From assembly GCF_003287935.1 (NCBI RefSeq), contig NZ_CP030287.1:8006869-8070868 (forward strand): DNA of 64,000 nucleotides, in the 5' to 3' direction. Origin of the DNA: Streptomyces sp. ICC1. Lineage in GTDB: Bacteria > Actinomycetota > Actinomycetes > Streptomycetales > Streptomycetaceae. The translations under genes and the position numbers were made by a program. Below, piece after piece: positions 33,629 through 42,780 of the stretch. The notes under the pieces were generated by a model that was given only the letters and a program-made list of their open reading frames with translations, made no database searches and was not told the origin of the DNA. Position 1 is the first letter of the stretch; every line of letters starts with the position of its first letter.

Positions 33629-34438
33629 GTGCCCGATCCGTCCGCTGTCGCCGTCTTCGCCGATCTTCACGAGGAGGGTCGGGAACTCGATGCCCTGGTG
33701 GGGGAGTTGACCGTCCCCGACTGGGCGCGGCCCACGCCCGCGCCCGGCTGGAGCCTCGCCCACCAGATCGCCCACCTGCACTGGACCGATCGGGCCGCAC
33801 TGCTCGCCCTCACCGACGCCACCGCCTTCGCAGGCCTCGTCGAGGAGGCCGTCAAGGCCCCCGACACCTTCGTCGACGCGGGCGCGGAGGAAGGGGCCGC
33901 GCTGGCCCCCGCCGAACTGCTGGCCCGCTGGCGGGCCGGCCGCGCGGCCCTCGACGAGGCGATCGCCGAGGCCTCGCCCGGGGCGAAGTTCCCCTGGTAC
34001 GGGCCGCCGATGAAGGCCGCCTCGATGGCGAGCGCCCGCCTGATGGAGACCTGGGCGCACGGCCAGGACGTCGCCGACGCGCTCGGCGTCCGCCGCGTCC
34101 CCACGGACCGGCTGCGGCACGTGGCACGGATCGGGGTCCGGGCCCGGGACTACGCGTACGCGGTACGGCGCCTGGCGGCGCCGGCGGAACAGTTCCGGAT
34201 CGAGCTGACCGCCCCCGGCCCGACCGGCTCCGCCGAGGTGTGGGCGTACGGACCCGAGGACGCGACCCAGCGGGTCACGGGCCCGGCCCTGGACTTCTGC
34301 CTGCTGGTGACCCAGCGCGCCCACCGCGCCGACCTGGCCCTGACGGCGGACGGCCCCGACGCCGGCCGCTGGCTCGACATCGCCCAGGCCTTCGCGGGCC
34401 CCGCGGGCCCGGGCCGCGCGCCGGGGACCTCCCGGTGA
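33629..34438 (+). CDS. TIGR03084-family metal-binding protein (DinB/MDMPI-like)
   Basis: A 269-residue protein from a GTG. The first half matches the maleylpyruvate-isomerase/DinB-like helical fold (WSLAHQIAHLHWTDRAALLA with two metal-type histidines, and SARLMETWAHGQDVADALG with a third). The second half is the TIGR03084 extension (DYAYAVRRLAAPAEQFRIEL). The family often sits next to acyl-CoA and AtuA-type genes, as here. Its TGA overlaps the GTG of the next gene, so they are coupled. The catalytic role is unknown. Confidence 0.85.
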   Translation: MPDPSAVAVFADLHEEGRELDALVGELTVPDWARPTPAPGWSLAHQIAHLHWTDRAALLALTDATAFAGLVEEAVKAPDTFVDAGAEEGAALAPAELLARWRAGRAALDEAIAEASPGAKFPWYGPPMKAASMASARLMETWAHGQDVADALGVRRVPTDRLRHVARIGVRARDYAYAVRRLAAPAEQFRIELTAPGPTGSAEVWAYGPEDATQRVTGPALDFCLLVTQRAHRADLALTADGPDAGRWLDIAQAFAGPAGPGRAPGTSR

Positions 34439-35997
34439 CCCGGCGCCCGCTGCTGATCGGCAACGCGTCGGGGTTCTACGGAGACCGCTTCGACGCCCTG
34501 CGCGAGATGTTGACGGACGGCCCCCTCGATGTGCTGACCGGGGACTACCTGGCCGAGCTGACCATGCTGATCCTGGGCCGCGACCGCCTGAAGAACCCGG
34601 AACTCGGCTACGCCAAGACCTTCCTGCGCCAGCTGGAGGAGTGCCTCGGCCTCGCCCACGAGCGGGGCGTGCGGATCGTCGTGAACGCGGGCGGCCTGAA
34701 CCCGGCGGGACTGGCCGGCGCGGTCCGGGCGCTGGCCGCGAAGGTGTCCGTCCCCGTCTCGGTCGCGCACGTCGAGGGCGACGACCTGATGCCCTACGGG
34801 GAGGGCGCGCTCACCGCGAACGCCTACCTCGGCGGCGCCGGCATCACCGCCTGCCTGCGGGCGGGCGCGGACGTCGTGGTGACCGGCCGGGTCACGGACG
34901 CCGCGCTCGTGAGCGGGCCCGCGGCCTGGTGGTTCGACTGGGCGCCGGACGACCACGACCGGCTCGCGGGCGCGGTGGCGGCCGGCCACGTCCTGGAATG
35001 CGGCACCCAGGCCACGGGCGGCAACTACTCCTTCTTCACTCGCCACGACGTCGCCCGGCCGGGCTTCCCGCTGGCGGAGATCTCCGAGGACGGCTCCTCG
35101 GTCGTCACCAAGCACCCGGGCACGGGCGGGGTGGTGACCGTCGGCACGGTCACCGCGCAACTCCTCTACGAGACCCAGGGCGTGCGCTACCTGGGCCCCG
35201 ACGTGACGGCCCGCCTCGACACGGTCCGGCTGGCGGAATGCGGCCCGGACCGGGTGGCCCTCTCGGGCGTACGGGGCGAGGCGCCGCCGGACACGCTGAA
35301 GGTGGGCGTGACCCGGATCGGGGGCTGGCGCAACGAAGTGGTCTTCGTCCTGACGGGCCTGGACATCGAGGAGAAGGCGGCGCTCGTACGGGCACAGCTG
35401 GCCCCGCTCCTGTCCCCGGTGGCCTCCGCCGCCTGGACGCTGTCGCGCACCGACCACGAGGACGCCGGGACGGAGGAGACGGCGAGCGCGCTGCTGCGCC
35501 TGGTGGTCCGGGACCCGTCCCCCGACCGCGTCGGCCGGCCCCTGACCTCGGCCGCCATCGAGCTGGCCCTGGGCAGCTACCCGGGCTTCCACGTCACGGC
35601 CCCGCCGGGCCCGGCCCAGCCGTACGGGGTCTTCGAGTCGGCCGCGGTTCCGGCCGCCGAGGTCCCGCACACGGCGGTCCTCCCGGACGGGACCCGGGTG
35701 CATCCCGCCCCGCCGGCGTCCGAGGCGCGGGGGCCCGCGGCCGGAGCCCCCGAAGGGCAACGGACCCCGGCCCGCTCGCCGGCCCGGGCCCCGGGAACGG
35801 CCCCGGGGGTGGCCCCGGGAACGGCCCGGGCCGCGGTAACGGCCCCGGGGACGGCCCCGGCTTCGACCGGGGAACCGGCGCGCCGCCGCGCCAACCGCAC
35901 CGGCACCGCCGCGCAATACCCGTCCGGATCGTTGGCCAAGGCCAACCCCGCCAGCCCGAACAGGATCACCGGCAGGTGCGCCGACTCCGTCACGTAG
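34435..35997 (+). CDS. AtuA-family protein, C-terminal domain apparently lost
   Basis: Translation starts at a GTG overlapping the previous stop (GTGA). About 430 residues match acyclic terpene utilisation protein AtuA (RPLLIGNASGFYGDRFDALR, EGALTANAYLGGAGITACLR, CGTQATGGNYSFF, YPGFHVTAPPGPAQPYGVFE), a family of unclear biochemistry tied to terpenoid or branched-chain acid breakdown. Family proteins carry a further C-terminal domain. After about 35720 this frame turns into Pro/Ala repeats and runs 421 bases over the opposing transporter gene to a stop at 35997. The end is therefore an artefact or a deletion at a GGCCCCGGGAACG repeat. Confidence 0.75.
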   Translation: MTRRPLLIGNASGFYGDRFDALREMLTDGPLDVLTGDYLAELTMLILGRDRLKNPELGYAKTFLRQLEECLGLAHERGVRIVVNAGGLNPAGLAGAVRALAAKVSVPVSVAHVEGDDLMPYGEGALTANAYLGGAGITACLRAGADVVVTGRVTDAALVSGPAAWWFDWAPDDHDRLAGAVAAGHVLECGTQATGGNYSFFTRHDVARPGFPLAEISEDGSSVVTKHPGTGGVVTVGTVTAQLLYETQGVRYLGPDVTARLDTVRLAECGPDRVALSGVRGEAPPDTLKVGVTRIGGWRNEVVFVLTGLDIEEKAALVRAQLAPLLSPVASAAWTLSRTDHEDAGTEETASALLRLVVRDPSPDRVGRPLTSAAIELALGSYPGFHVTAPPGPAQPYGVFESAAVPAAEVPHTAVLPDGTRVHPAPPASEARGPAAGAPEGQRTPARSPARAPGTAPGVAPGTARAAVTAPGTAPASTGEPARRRANRTGTAAQYPSGSLAKANPASPNRITGRCADSVT

Positions 35998-37781
35998 TCC
36001 GCCATCACCCGCGGGGCGACGGCGAAGACCAGCCCCGCCACCACCGCGTACTGGGGCCGCCGGACCCCCGCCGCCACGACCACCGCAAGCCACACCAGCC
36101 CGGTCATCGCGGTGAAGTCGGTCGCCGTGATCCGGGTGTTGTACGAGGCGTACATCACGCCCCCGAACCCGGCCAGCCCCGCCGACAGGGTGAACAGCAG
36201 CAGCTTCGTCCGCAGCACGGACACCCCGGAGGCCATCGCGGCCGCGGGAGCCGACCGTACGGCGAGCATCGCCCGCCCCGACGGCGAGTTCCGCAGCGCG
36301 CTCAGCCCGGCGGCGACCGCGGCCGCCAGGACCAACAGCGCCACCCCCAGCGCCCGGTCGTCGGAGAGGTCCACCGGCCCGACGACGGGACGCGGGATCG
36401 ACCACCCCGCGTCCCCGTTGCGCAGCCACCGCATCTGGAACAGCACCTGGTCCGCCAGGAAGGCCAGCGCCAGGGTGGCCAGCGCGAGGGAGCGCCCGCC
36501 GAGGCGCAGCGCGGGCAGCGCGACCAGGGCCCCCAGTACGGCGGCCACGCAGGTGCCGACCGCCAGCGCGGCGACGAACGGCCACCCGTGGCTCATCAGC
36601 AGCCCGGCCACGAGCGCGGCGCCCGTCACGAAGGTGCCCTGGGCCAGCGAGACCATCGCGCCCAGCCCCGTCACGACGGTGAAGGACATGAACACCAGTG
36701 CCAGGGCCAGCCCTTGGGCGAGGAGCCCGCTCCAGAACGGCGTGGTGACGGTGTAGAACGCGACGCCCAGGGCCGTGCCCAGGACGGCCCAGACCCCCCA
36801 CCGCCGCCCCCAGGAGGCTCCGGCCAGGTGGTCCACCGAGGCCGTGTCCACCGCGGCGGTCCCGGTGGTGCGGGCCCGCCGGGTGAGGACGAGCAGCCCG
36901 CCGAAGAGGATCAGGAAGGGCACGGCCGTCCTGAACCCGGTGACGGAGTCGGCGAAGGAGGCGTAGCCGACCACCAGGTTCTGCAGTACTCCGAGCCCCA
37001 GTCCGCCCGCGAAGGCGAGCGGTACGGAGGCGAACCGTCCGATCACGGCCGCGGTGGCCGACACGAACAGGAACAGCGTGAAGTCGTGCGCGGACAGCCC
37101 CAGCAGCGGCGTCGCCAGCACCCCCGCCAGTCCGGCCAGCCCCGAGGCGATCATCCACGCCACCGAGGACAGCCGGCCGGCGTCGATCCCGCGCAGCTCG
37201 GTGAGCGAGCGGTTGTCGACGGCGGCCCGCAGCCGCAGCCCCAGCCGCGTGTGCCGCATCAGCACCCACAGGGCCACCGCCACCAGGGCCGTGGCCACCC
37301 AGGTGATCAGCTGGTCGGAGTCGATCCCGACGTCGGAGGTGAGCTGCCAGGACTTCGCGGGGCTCGGCCCCACCCCCGGCAGCCCGAACTGGTTCTCCGC
37401 GGGCTTGAGCGGAGCCCCCGCGTCCGTCAGGAGCTCCACCGTCCACAGCCCGGCCGCCGGCAGGGCCACCAGCAGGCCGATGGTGGCGACGATCTGCGCC
37501 GTCTCGCCGACCTGCGCGAGCCGCCGGAACATCAGCCGGTCCAGTGCCCAGCCGAGCCCGGGTGCCAGTACGAGGACCACCAGCAGCGCCGCCGGGACGG
37601 CCGGCCAGCCCAGCCCGGAGTGCAGTTCGTAGAAGGTGAGCGCGGACAGGTAGGCGGTGGCCCCGTGCGCGAAGTTGAACAGCCCGGACGCCGAGTACGA
37701 CAGCACCAGCCCGGTGGCGAGCAGTGCGTACAGGGCGCCGGACACCAGACCGCTCAGTACGAAGGCGAGCAGATCTCCCAT
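35577..37781 (-). CDS. Fused branched-chain-type ABC permease (LivH-LivM), end uncertain
   Basis: From 37781 the protein has a LivH-like half (about residues 1-290: VLSGLVSGALYALLATGLVL, DNRSLTELRGIDAGRLSSVA) and a LivM-like half (about 310-620: VTGLGAMVSLAQGTFVTGAA, RNSPSGRAMLAVRSAPAAAM, YNTRITATDFTAMTGLVWL). It forms the membrane channel of a branched-chain amino acid or acyl-type importer. After about residue 625 the frame enters low-complexity Ala/Pro/Gly sequence overlapping the AtuA gene, so the genuine end is probably near 35900. ATP-binding subunits, expected downstream, are missing. It follows the binding-protein gene by 16 bases. Confidence 0.85.
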   Translation of the reverse strand: MGDLLAFVLSGLVSGALYALLATGLVLSYSASGLFNFAHGATAYLSALTFYELHSGLGWPAVPAALLVVLVLAPGLGWALDRLMFRRLAQVGETAQIVATIGLLVALPAAGLWTVELLTDAGAPLKPAENQFGLPGVGPSPAKSWQLTSDVGIDSDQLITWVATALVAVALWVLMRHTRLGLRLRAAVDNRSLTELRGIDAGRLSSVAWMIASGLAGLAGVLATPLLGLSAHDFTLFLFVSATAAVIGRFASVPLAFAGGLGLGVLQNLVVGYASFADSVTGFRTAVPFLILFGGLLVLTRRARTTGTAAVDTASVDHLAGASWGRRWGVWAVLGTALGVAFYTVTTPFWSGLLAQGLALALVFMSFTVVTGLGAMVSLAQGTFVTGAALVAGLLMSHGWPFVAALAVGTCVAAVLGALVALPALRLGGRSLALATLALAFLADQVLFQMRWLRNGDAGWSIPRPVVGPVDLSDDRALGVALLVLAAAVAAGLSALRNSPSGRAMLAVRSAPAAAMASGVSVLRTKLLLFTLSAGLAGFGGVMYASYNTRITATDFTAMTGLVWLAVVVAAGVRRPQYAVVAGLVFAVAPRVMADYVTESAHLPVILFGLAGLALANDPDGYCAAVPVRLARRRAGSPVEAGAVPGAVTAARAVPGATPGAVPGARAGERAGVRCPSGAPAAGPRASDAGGAGCTRVPSGRTAVCGTSAAGTAADSKTPYGWAGPGGAVTWKPG

Positions 37782-37797
37782 GCCGTTTCCCGGCCCG

Positions 37798-39060
37798 CTA
37801 CTTGAAGGGGATGGGCTCGTGGCACTTGAACGGCACAGAGACCTCGTAGGCGCCGTTCTTCAGCTGGACGAGCGCACCGCAGCCGAAGCTGTCCTTCTGC
37901 CCCTTGGGCTCCGCGCGGTCGCCGACGAGGGTGGCGGTGTCGGAGAAGCCCTGCGCGGCGGCCTGGAACGACTCGGTGGTCAGGTCCTTGCCGGCCTTCT
38001 TCGCGATGGACACGAACAGGTCGGCGGACATGTACCCGGTCATCATGTGCATGTTGAGGGGCACGTCCTTGCCGCCCGCCGCGGCCTTGATGTCGGCCTT
38101 GAACTGGGCCATCTTCGGGTCGGTGGACTCGAAGGGCTCGAACTGCAGCAGGACGTGCACGCCGTCGAGGGCCTGCTTCGTGGCGTCCTGGGCGAGCAGG
38201 CCCGGGTCGTAGTCGGTCGGGTCGGAGAGCAGCCCCTTGTACCCGCTGCGCTTGAGCGAGGTGAACAGCCCGATGTTGTTGGGGGTCTGCATGACGGAGA
38301 CGACCGCGTCGGGGGCCTTGCCGTCATTGCTCTCGAGGATCTCCTTGACGTACGCCGACCAGTCGCTCGGCACGGCGGTGCCGGGCACCGAGGCCTTGGC
38401 GTAGGCGACCTTGAACCCGGCGCTGGCGAAGCCCTGCTGGAAGGTGCGCACGCCGAACTTCCCGGCGTCGCTGTCGTTGGCGATGATCGCGACGGACTTG
38501 CCCCGGGCGCCGCCGAGGACCTGGCCGATGCCCTCGGGCCAGGTCTGGTTGATGGTGCCGCCGGGGGTGGGGACGAGGCAGCCGTTGAACCCGTAGATGT
38601 ACTTGGGGCCGCAGAAGGAGGGGAGCGTGCCCCAGCCGAAGGTGGGGACCTTCTCCTGTTCGAGGAAGTCGGCGCCGGAGAAGGTCACCGAGCTCATGGG
38701 GGAGACCGCGAAGACCTTGTCCTGCTGGACGAGCTTGCGGGCCGCCGCGAGGTTCTTGGCGGGGTCCTGGCCGTCGTCCTCGGCGCCGATGTAGTCGATC
38801 TTGCGGCCGTTGATCCCGCCCTCGGCGTTGGCTCTCGCATAGCGGGCCTTCGCGCCGAGGTCGGTGTCCTTCTTGCTGTAGCCGCTGGCGCTGGTCATCG
38901 ACACGATGCCGCCGACCTTGATCGAGTCGGCGCTCACCCCGCGGGAGTTCCCGGCGGCCCCCGGCTTGTCCGGGGAGGAGCCGTTGGAGGCGGAGTTGCA
39001 GGCGGAGACGAGCGCGAGTGTCGCCGCCGCGGCGGCCAAGGTGCGGATCGGTCGCAACAT
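37798..39060 (-). CDS. ABC transporter substrate-binding lipoprotein (LivJ type)
   Basis: The ATG at 39060 follows GGAGGGG and gives a 420-residue protein with lipoprotein signal MLRPIRTLAAAAATLALVSAC. The mature part is a type-1 periplasmic-binding fold of the leucine/branched-chain family (VGGIVSMTSASGYSKKD, VAIIANDSDAGKFGVRTFQQ, PDAVVSVMQTPNNIG). It catches the solute for the fused permease downstream. Its upstream region carries two strong dyads at 39105-39152. The solute is unknown; the nearby acyl-CoA ligase and AtuA genes hint at an acid or terpenoid. Confidence 0.9.
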   Translation of the reverse strand: MLRPIRTLAAAAATLALVSACNSASNGSSPDKPGAAGNSRGVSADSIKVGGIVSMTSASGYSKKDTDLGAKARYARANAEGGINGRKIDYIGAEDDGQDPAKNLAAARKLVQQDKVFAVSPMSSVTFSGADFLEQEKVPTFGWGTLPSFCGPKYIYGFNGCLVPTPGGTINQTWPEGIGQVLGGARGKSVAIIANDSDAGKFGVRTFQQGFASAGFKVAYAKASVPGTAVPSDWSAYVKEILESNDGKAPDAVVSVMQTPNNIGLFTSLKRSGYKGLLSDPTDYDPGLLAQDATKQALDGVHVLLQFEPFESTDPKMAQFKADIKAAAGGKDVPLNMHMMTGYMSADLFVSIAKKAGKDLTTESFQAAAQGFSDTATLVGDRAEPKGQKDSFGCGALVQLKNGAYEVSVPFKCHEPIPFK

Positions 39061-39104
39061 GTGTGGATCCCCTCCGGTCGGAATCCCCGCATTCTGTGCG
39101 CGAC

Positions 39105-39152
39105 CTGACGCATCGTCAATATCAATGACCAAGTAAAGTGACGATGCGTCAG
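39105..39152. promoter_or_regulatory. Paired operators upstream of the transporter genes
   Basis: CTGACGCATCGTCA (39105-39118) and its exact inverse TGACGATGCGTCAG (39139-39152) flank 20 bases. Each arm is itself a TGACG-x3-CGTCA dyad, so two operator copies are present, 45 bases upstream of the binding-protein start. TetR-type repressors bind sites of this shape. The regulator is not identified here. Confidence 0.8.
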
Positions 39153-39183
39153 ATATGGTGGGAGGCAGTCCACCCGGGTGCGG

Positions 39184-41007
39184 TCACGACTGGTAGAGGG
39201 CCGCCACCTCCGTCGCGTAGGCCTTCTCGATCGCCCGCCGCTTCAGCTTCAGCGAGGGCGTCAGCAGACCCCGCTCCTCCGTGAACTGCCCGGCCAGCAC
39301 GCGGAACGTGCGGATCGACTCGGCCTGCGAGACCAGGGTGTTCGCGGCCACCACCGCGCGCCGGACCTCCGCCGTCAGATCGGGGTCGAGCACCAGCTCC
39401 GAGGCCGGCAGCTGCGGGCGGCCGCGCATCGCCATCCAGTGCGCGACCCCCTCCACGTCCAGAGTGAGCAGGGCCGCGATGTACGGCCGGTCGTTGCCCA
39501 CCAGCACGCACTGCGAGACGAGCGGGTGCGAACGGACCCGCTCTTCCAGGGCGGTCGGCGCGACGCTCTTGCCGTTGGAGGTCACCAGGATCTCCTTCTT
39601 GCGCCCGGTGATCGTCAGGTACCCGTCGTCGTCGAGGCGCCCCAGGTCCCCGGTCGCCAGCCAGCCCTCCCGCAGCACCGCCTCGGTGCCCTGCGGGTCG
39701 TTCAGGTACCCGGCGAAGACGTGGGCGCCGTGCAGCCAGACCTCCCCGTCGTCGGCGATGTGGACGGTGGCGCCGGGGATCGGCTTGCCCACGGTCCCGT
39801 ACTTCGTCGCCCCGGGCGGGTTCGCGGTGGCCGCCGCGCACGACTCCGTCAGCCCGTACCCCTCGAACACCGTGACCCCGGCGCCGTCGAAGAACAGCCC
39901 GAGCCGGCGTGCCATCGCGGAGCCCCCCGACATGGCGTGCCGCACCCGGCCGCCCAGGGCCTCGCGGACCTTCCCGTACACCAGCTTCTCGAAGAGCTGG
40001 TGCTCCATCCGCAGCTTGGCCGTGGGTCCGGGCCCGGTGCCGAACGCCTTCCGCTCGCGCGCCTCCGCGTACCGTACGGCCACCTCCACCGCCCGGTCGA
40101 AGGGCCCGGTCCGGCCCTCGGACTCGGCCTTGCGGCGGGCGGCGGCGAACACCTTCTCGAAGACGTAGGGGACCCCGAGCACGAACGTCGGGCGGAACGC
40201 GGCGAGATCCGGCAGCAGTTCGGCGGCCGCCAGCACCGGCTGGTGCCCGAGCTTCACCCGGGCGCGGACGGCCGCCACTTCCACCATCCGCCCGAAGACG
40301 TGGGCGAGCGGCAGGAAAAGCAGGGTGGAGGGCTGCTCGCCGGGCCCGGCCTGGAAGACGGACTCCCAGCGGGTGACCATGGTGTCGGCCTCGAACATGA
40401 AATTGGCGTGGGTCAGCACGCAGCCCTTGGGCCGGCCGGTGGTCCCCGAGGTGTAGATGACGGTGGCCGTCGCATCGGGCGTCACGGCGCCCCGGTGGCG
40501 GTGCACGACGTCCTCGGAGACCTGCCGGCCGTCCTCGGTCAGCCCCTCGACCGCCCCCGTGTCCAACTGCCAGAGCCGGCGCAGGCGGGGCAGCCGTTCG
40601 ATGACCGAGCCGACGGTCATGGCCTGGTCCTCGTCCTCGACCACGCAGGCCGTGCACTCGGAGTCGTACAGGATCCAGTGGACCTGCTCGGCGGAGGAGG
40701 TGGGATAGACGGGGACGGGCTGCGCGCCGATCGCCCACAGGGCGAAGTCGAAGAGGGTCCACTCGTACCGGGTACGGGACATGATCGCGACGCGGTCACC
40801 GAAGCCGATGCCGTGCGCGAGCAGCCCCTGGGCCAGCCGCGTCACCTCGGCGGCCAGCTCGCCCGCGGTCACGTCCTGCCAGACCCCGCCCGTCTTGCGG
40901 CCCAGCACGACCCGGCCGGGGTCCTCGCGGGCGTTCCGGAAGACGGCATCGGCCAGACCGCCGACGGGGGCGCCCGTGACGACGGGTGGGACGGTGATCT
41001 CGCGCAA
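39184..41007 (-). CDS. Long-chain acyl-CoA synthetase (FadD15-like)
   Basis: A 607-residue ANL-family ligase that activates a fatty or branched acid with ATP and CoA. The P-loop TVIYTSGTTGRPKGCVLTH lies at about residue 185, GYGLTESCAAATANPPGA in the centre, and WLATGDLGRLDDDGYLTITG and KKEILVTSNGKSVAP near the end. The start is an unusual TTG at 41007, supported by GAGGAG seven bases upstream and by the fit to family N-termini. It is followed by the transporter genes in the same direction. Together they could import and activate a carboxylic acid. Confidence 0.9.
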   Translation of the reverse strand: MREITVPPVVTGAPVGGLADAVFRNAREDPGRVVLGRKTGGVWQDVTAGELAAEVTRLAQGLLAHGIGFGDRVAIMSRTRYEWTLFDFALWAIGAQPVPVYPTSSAEQVHWILYDSECTACVVEDEDQAMTVGSVIERLPRLRRLWQLDTGAVEGLTEDGRQVSEDVVHRHRGAVTPDATATVIYTSGTTGRPKGCVLTHANFMFEADTMVTRWESVFQAGPGEQPSTLLFLPLAHVFGRMVEVAAVRARVKLGHQPVLAAAELLPDLAAFRPTFVLGVPYVFEKVFAAARRKAESEGRTGPFDRAVEVAVRYAEARERKAFGTGPGPTAKLRMEHQLFEKLVYGKVREALGGRVRHAMSGGSAMARRLGLFFDGAGVTVFEGYGLTESCAAATANPPGATKYGTVGKPIPGATVHIADDGEVWLHGAHVFAGYLNDPQGTEAVLREGWLATGDLGRLDDDGYLTITGRKKEILVTSNGKSVAPTALEERVRSHPLVSQCVLVGNDRPYIAALLTLDVEGVAHWMAMRGRPQLPASELVLDPDLTAEVRRAVVAANTLVSQAESIRTFRVLAGQFTEERGLLTPSLKLKRRAIEKAYATEVAALYQS

Positions 41008-41057
41008 GGACCCGCTCCTCTCCGCACAGCGCGGTGACGCTATCCCACCCCTCCCCG

Positions 41058-41071
41058 CCGTTGATCAACGG
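41058..41071. promoter_or_regulatory. Palindrome upstream of the acyl-CoA ligase gene
   Basis: CCGTTGATCAACGG is a perfect 14-base palindrome 51 bases upstream of the TTG start. It could be an operator; the related half-site CCGTTGATCA also occurs near 44760. Confidence 0.5.
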
Positions 41072-41105
41072 GCGAATACCTCCACAAGACCTCCTCAGCC
41101 CTCGC

Positions 41106-41470
<365 letters not shown>

Positions 41471-41478
41471 GGACCCGG

Positions 41479-42330
41479 CTACGCCGCGCGCGTCAGGCGG
41501 TCCGCGCCCGAGAGGATCGCCGCCGCCAGGGCCTCCGCGGCGGCCGACACCCGCGGTCCGCGCAGCAGCGCGAACTCCACCGAGCCGAGGTCCGGCAGCC
41601 CGCCCACCCGGACCAGCCCCGGCGGGATCAGCCCCCGGGTGTGGGCCATCACGCCCAGCCCCGCCCGGGCCGCCGCGATCAGACCGCTGAGGCTGCCGCT
41701 CGTACAGGCGATCCGCCAGGGCCGCCCGTCCGCCTGCAGCACGTCCAGCGCCCGCGCCCGCGTGATGCCCGGCGGCGGGAAGACGATCAGCGGAACCGGC
41801 CGGTCGGGGTCCACCCGCAGGCCCTCCGCCCCGATCCACACCATCCGGTCCCGCCACACCAGCCGTCCCCGCTCGTCGGCGTCCCCGCGCCGCTTGGCGA
41901 GTACGAGGTCGAGGCGCCCCGCGTCCAGCCGCTCGTGCAGGGTCCCCGACAGCTCCACGGAGAGTTCCAGCTCCACCTCGGGGTGCTCGTGCCGGAACGC
42001 CTCCAGGATCTCCGGCAGCCGGGTCAGCACGAAGTCCTCCGAGGCGCCGAAGCGCAGCCGGCCGCGGATCCGGGTCCCCGCGAAGAAGGCCGCGGCGCGC
42101 TCGTGCGCCTCCAGGATCGAGCGGGCGAAGCCGAGCAGCGCCTCGCCGTCCTCGGTGAGCTCCACGCTGTGCGTGTCGCGCAGGAAGAGCGGTCGGCCGG
42201 TGGCCTCCTCCAGCCGCCGCACGTGCTGGCTGACCGTGGACTGCCGGACGCCGAGGCGGGCGGCGGCCTGCGTGAAGCTCAGGGTCTGGGCGACGGTGAG
42301 GAAGGTGCGCAGCTGGGCGGGGTCGTACAT
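41479..42330 (-). CDS. LysR-family transcriptional regulator
   Basis: The ATG at 42330 (MYDPAQLRTFLTV) gives a 283-residue regulator. The N-terminal winged helix-turn-helix is complete (AQLRTFLTVAQTLSFTQAAA then LGVRQSTVSQHVRRLEEATG), and the C-terminal periplasmic-binding-like effector domain follows (RGRLRFGASEDFVLTRLPEI). LysR proteins usually control a divergent neighbour or their own operon. Here the neighbouring F420-reductase gene is broken, and the upstream barstar gene points the same way. The ligand is unknown. Confidence 0.88.
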   Translation of the reverse strand: MYDPAQLRTFLTVAQTLSFTQAAARLGVRQSTVSQHVRRLEEATGRPLFLRDTHSVELTEDGEALLGFARSILEAHERAAAFFAGTRIRGRLRFGASEDFVLTRLPEILEAFRHEHPEVELELSVELSGTLHERLDAGRLDLVLAKRRGDADERGRLVWRDRMVWIGAEGLRVDPDRPVPLIVFPPPGITRARALDVLQADGRPWRIACTSGSLSGLIAAARAGLGVMAHTRGLIPPGLVRVGGLPDLGSVEFALLRGPRVSAAAEALAAAILSGADRLTRAA

Positions 42331-42372
42331 GCCGTCCAGCCTACTCCCGCTCATCGCGTTCCGTGATGACAG

Positions 42373-42780
42373 TCAGAGCGGTGTGCGGGTTTCCCGATCA
42401 CCACCCCACCCCCCAGGATGGGAAGGAACGTTCCTTCTGCCTCGTCCCCGTCCCTCACCCTCGCGCCAGAATTCCGCCGCCCCCTCCAGAACCTCCTGCA
42501 GGGTCTCCCAGTCCTCCGGCCGCTCACCCGCGTACCCCCGCCAGGAGGTCACCGCCAGCAGCCGCCCCGGCGCGTCCGGCAGCCACGACAGATCGGCCAG
42601 CGCGTCCGCCAGCGCGTCCCAGTTCGCCCCGAAGTACTCGGGAACCCGCAGCACGCCCGCACACCGCCGCATGAGCCCGGCCTTGCCGCGCACCCCGTCC
42701 AGGTCCAGCCTCAGCACCGTCCACCCCGCCTCCTCCGCGGCGGCGACGGCGGGGGCCAGGGGCTGCTGGTCCAAGGTCAT
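42373..42780 (-). CDS. Barstar-family ribonuclease inhibitor
   Basis: A 135-residue acidic protein with the barstar core: TVLRLDLDGVRGKAGLMRRC, PEYFGANWDALADALADLSW and SWRGYAGERPEDWETLQEVL. Barstar binds and blocks the active site of guanyl-specific RNases. Its ATG overlaps the TGA of the RNase gene (42777-42780), so toxin and inhibitor are translationally coupled. It would act in the cytoplasm to protect the cell from unsecreted RNase. The Arg/Gly-rich C-terminus (REGEGRGRGRRN) is longer than in typical barstars. Confidence 0.92.
   Translation of the reverse strand: MTLDQQPLAPAVAAAEEAGWTVLRLDLDGVRGKAGLMRRCAGVLRVPEYFGANWDALADALADLSWLPDAPGRLLAVTSWRGYAGERPEDWETLQEVLEGAAEFWREGEGRGRGRRNVPSHPGGWGGDRETRTPL

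Noticed and set aside
34150..37446. Very long minus-strand frame spanning TIGR03084, AtuA and the permease
   Set aside because: It crosses three better-supported genes in other frames and has no recognisable domains; long open shadows are expected at this GC content.
39149..40762. 537-codon minus-strand frame inside the acyl-CoA ligase gene
   Set aside because: It is an alternative frame of the true ligase, with Arg/Gly-rich composition and no motifs.
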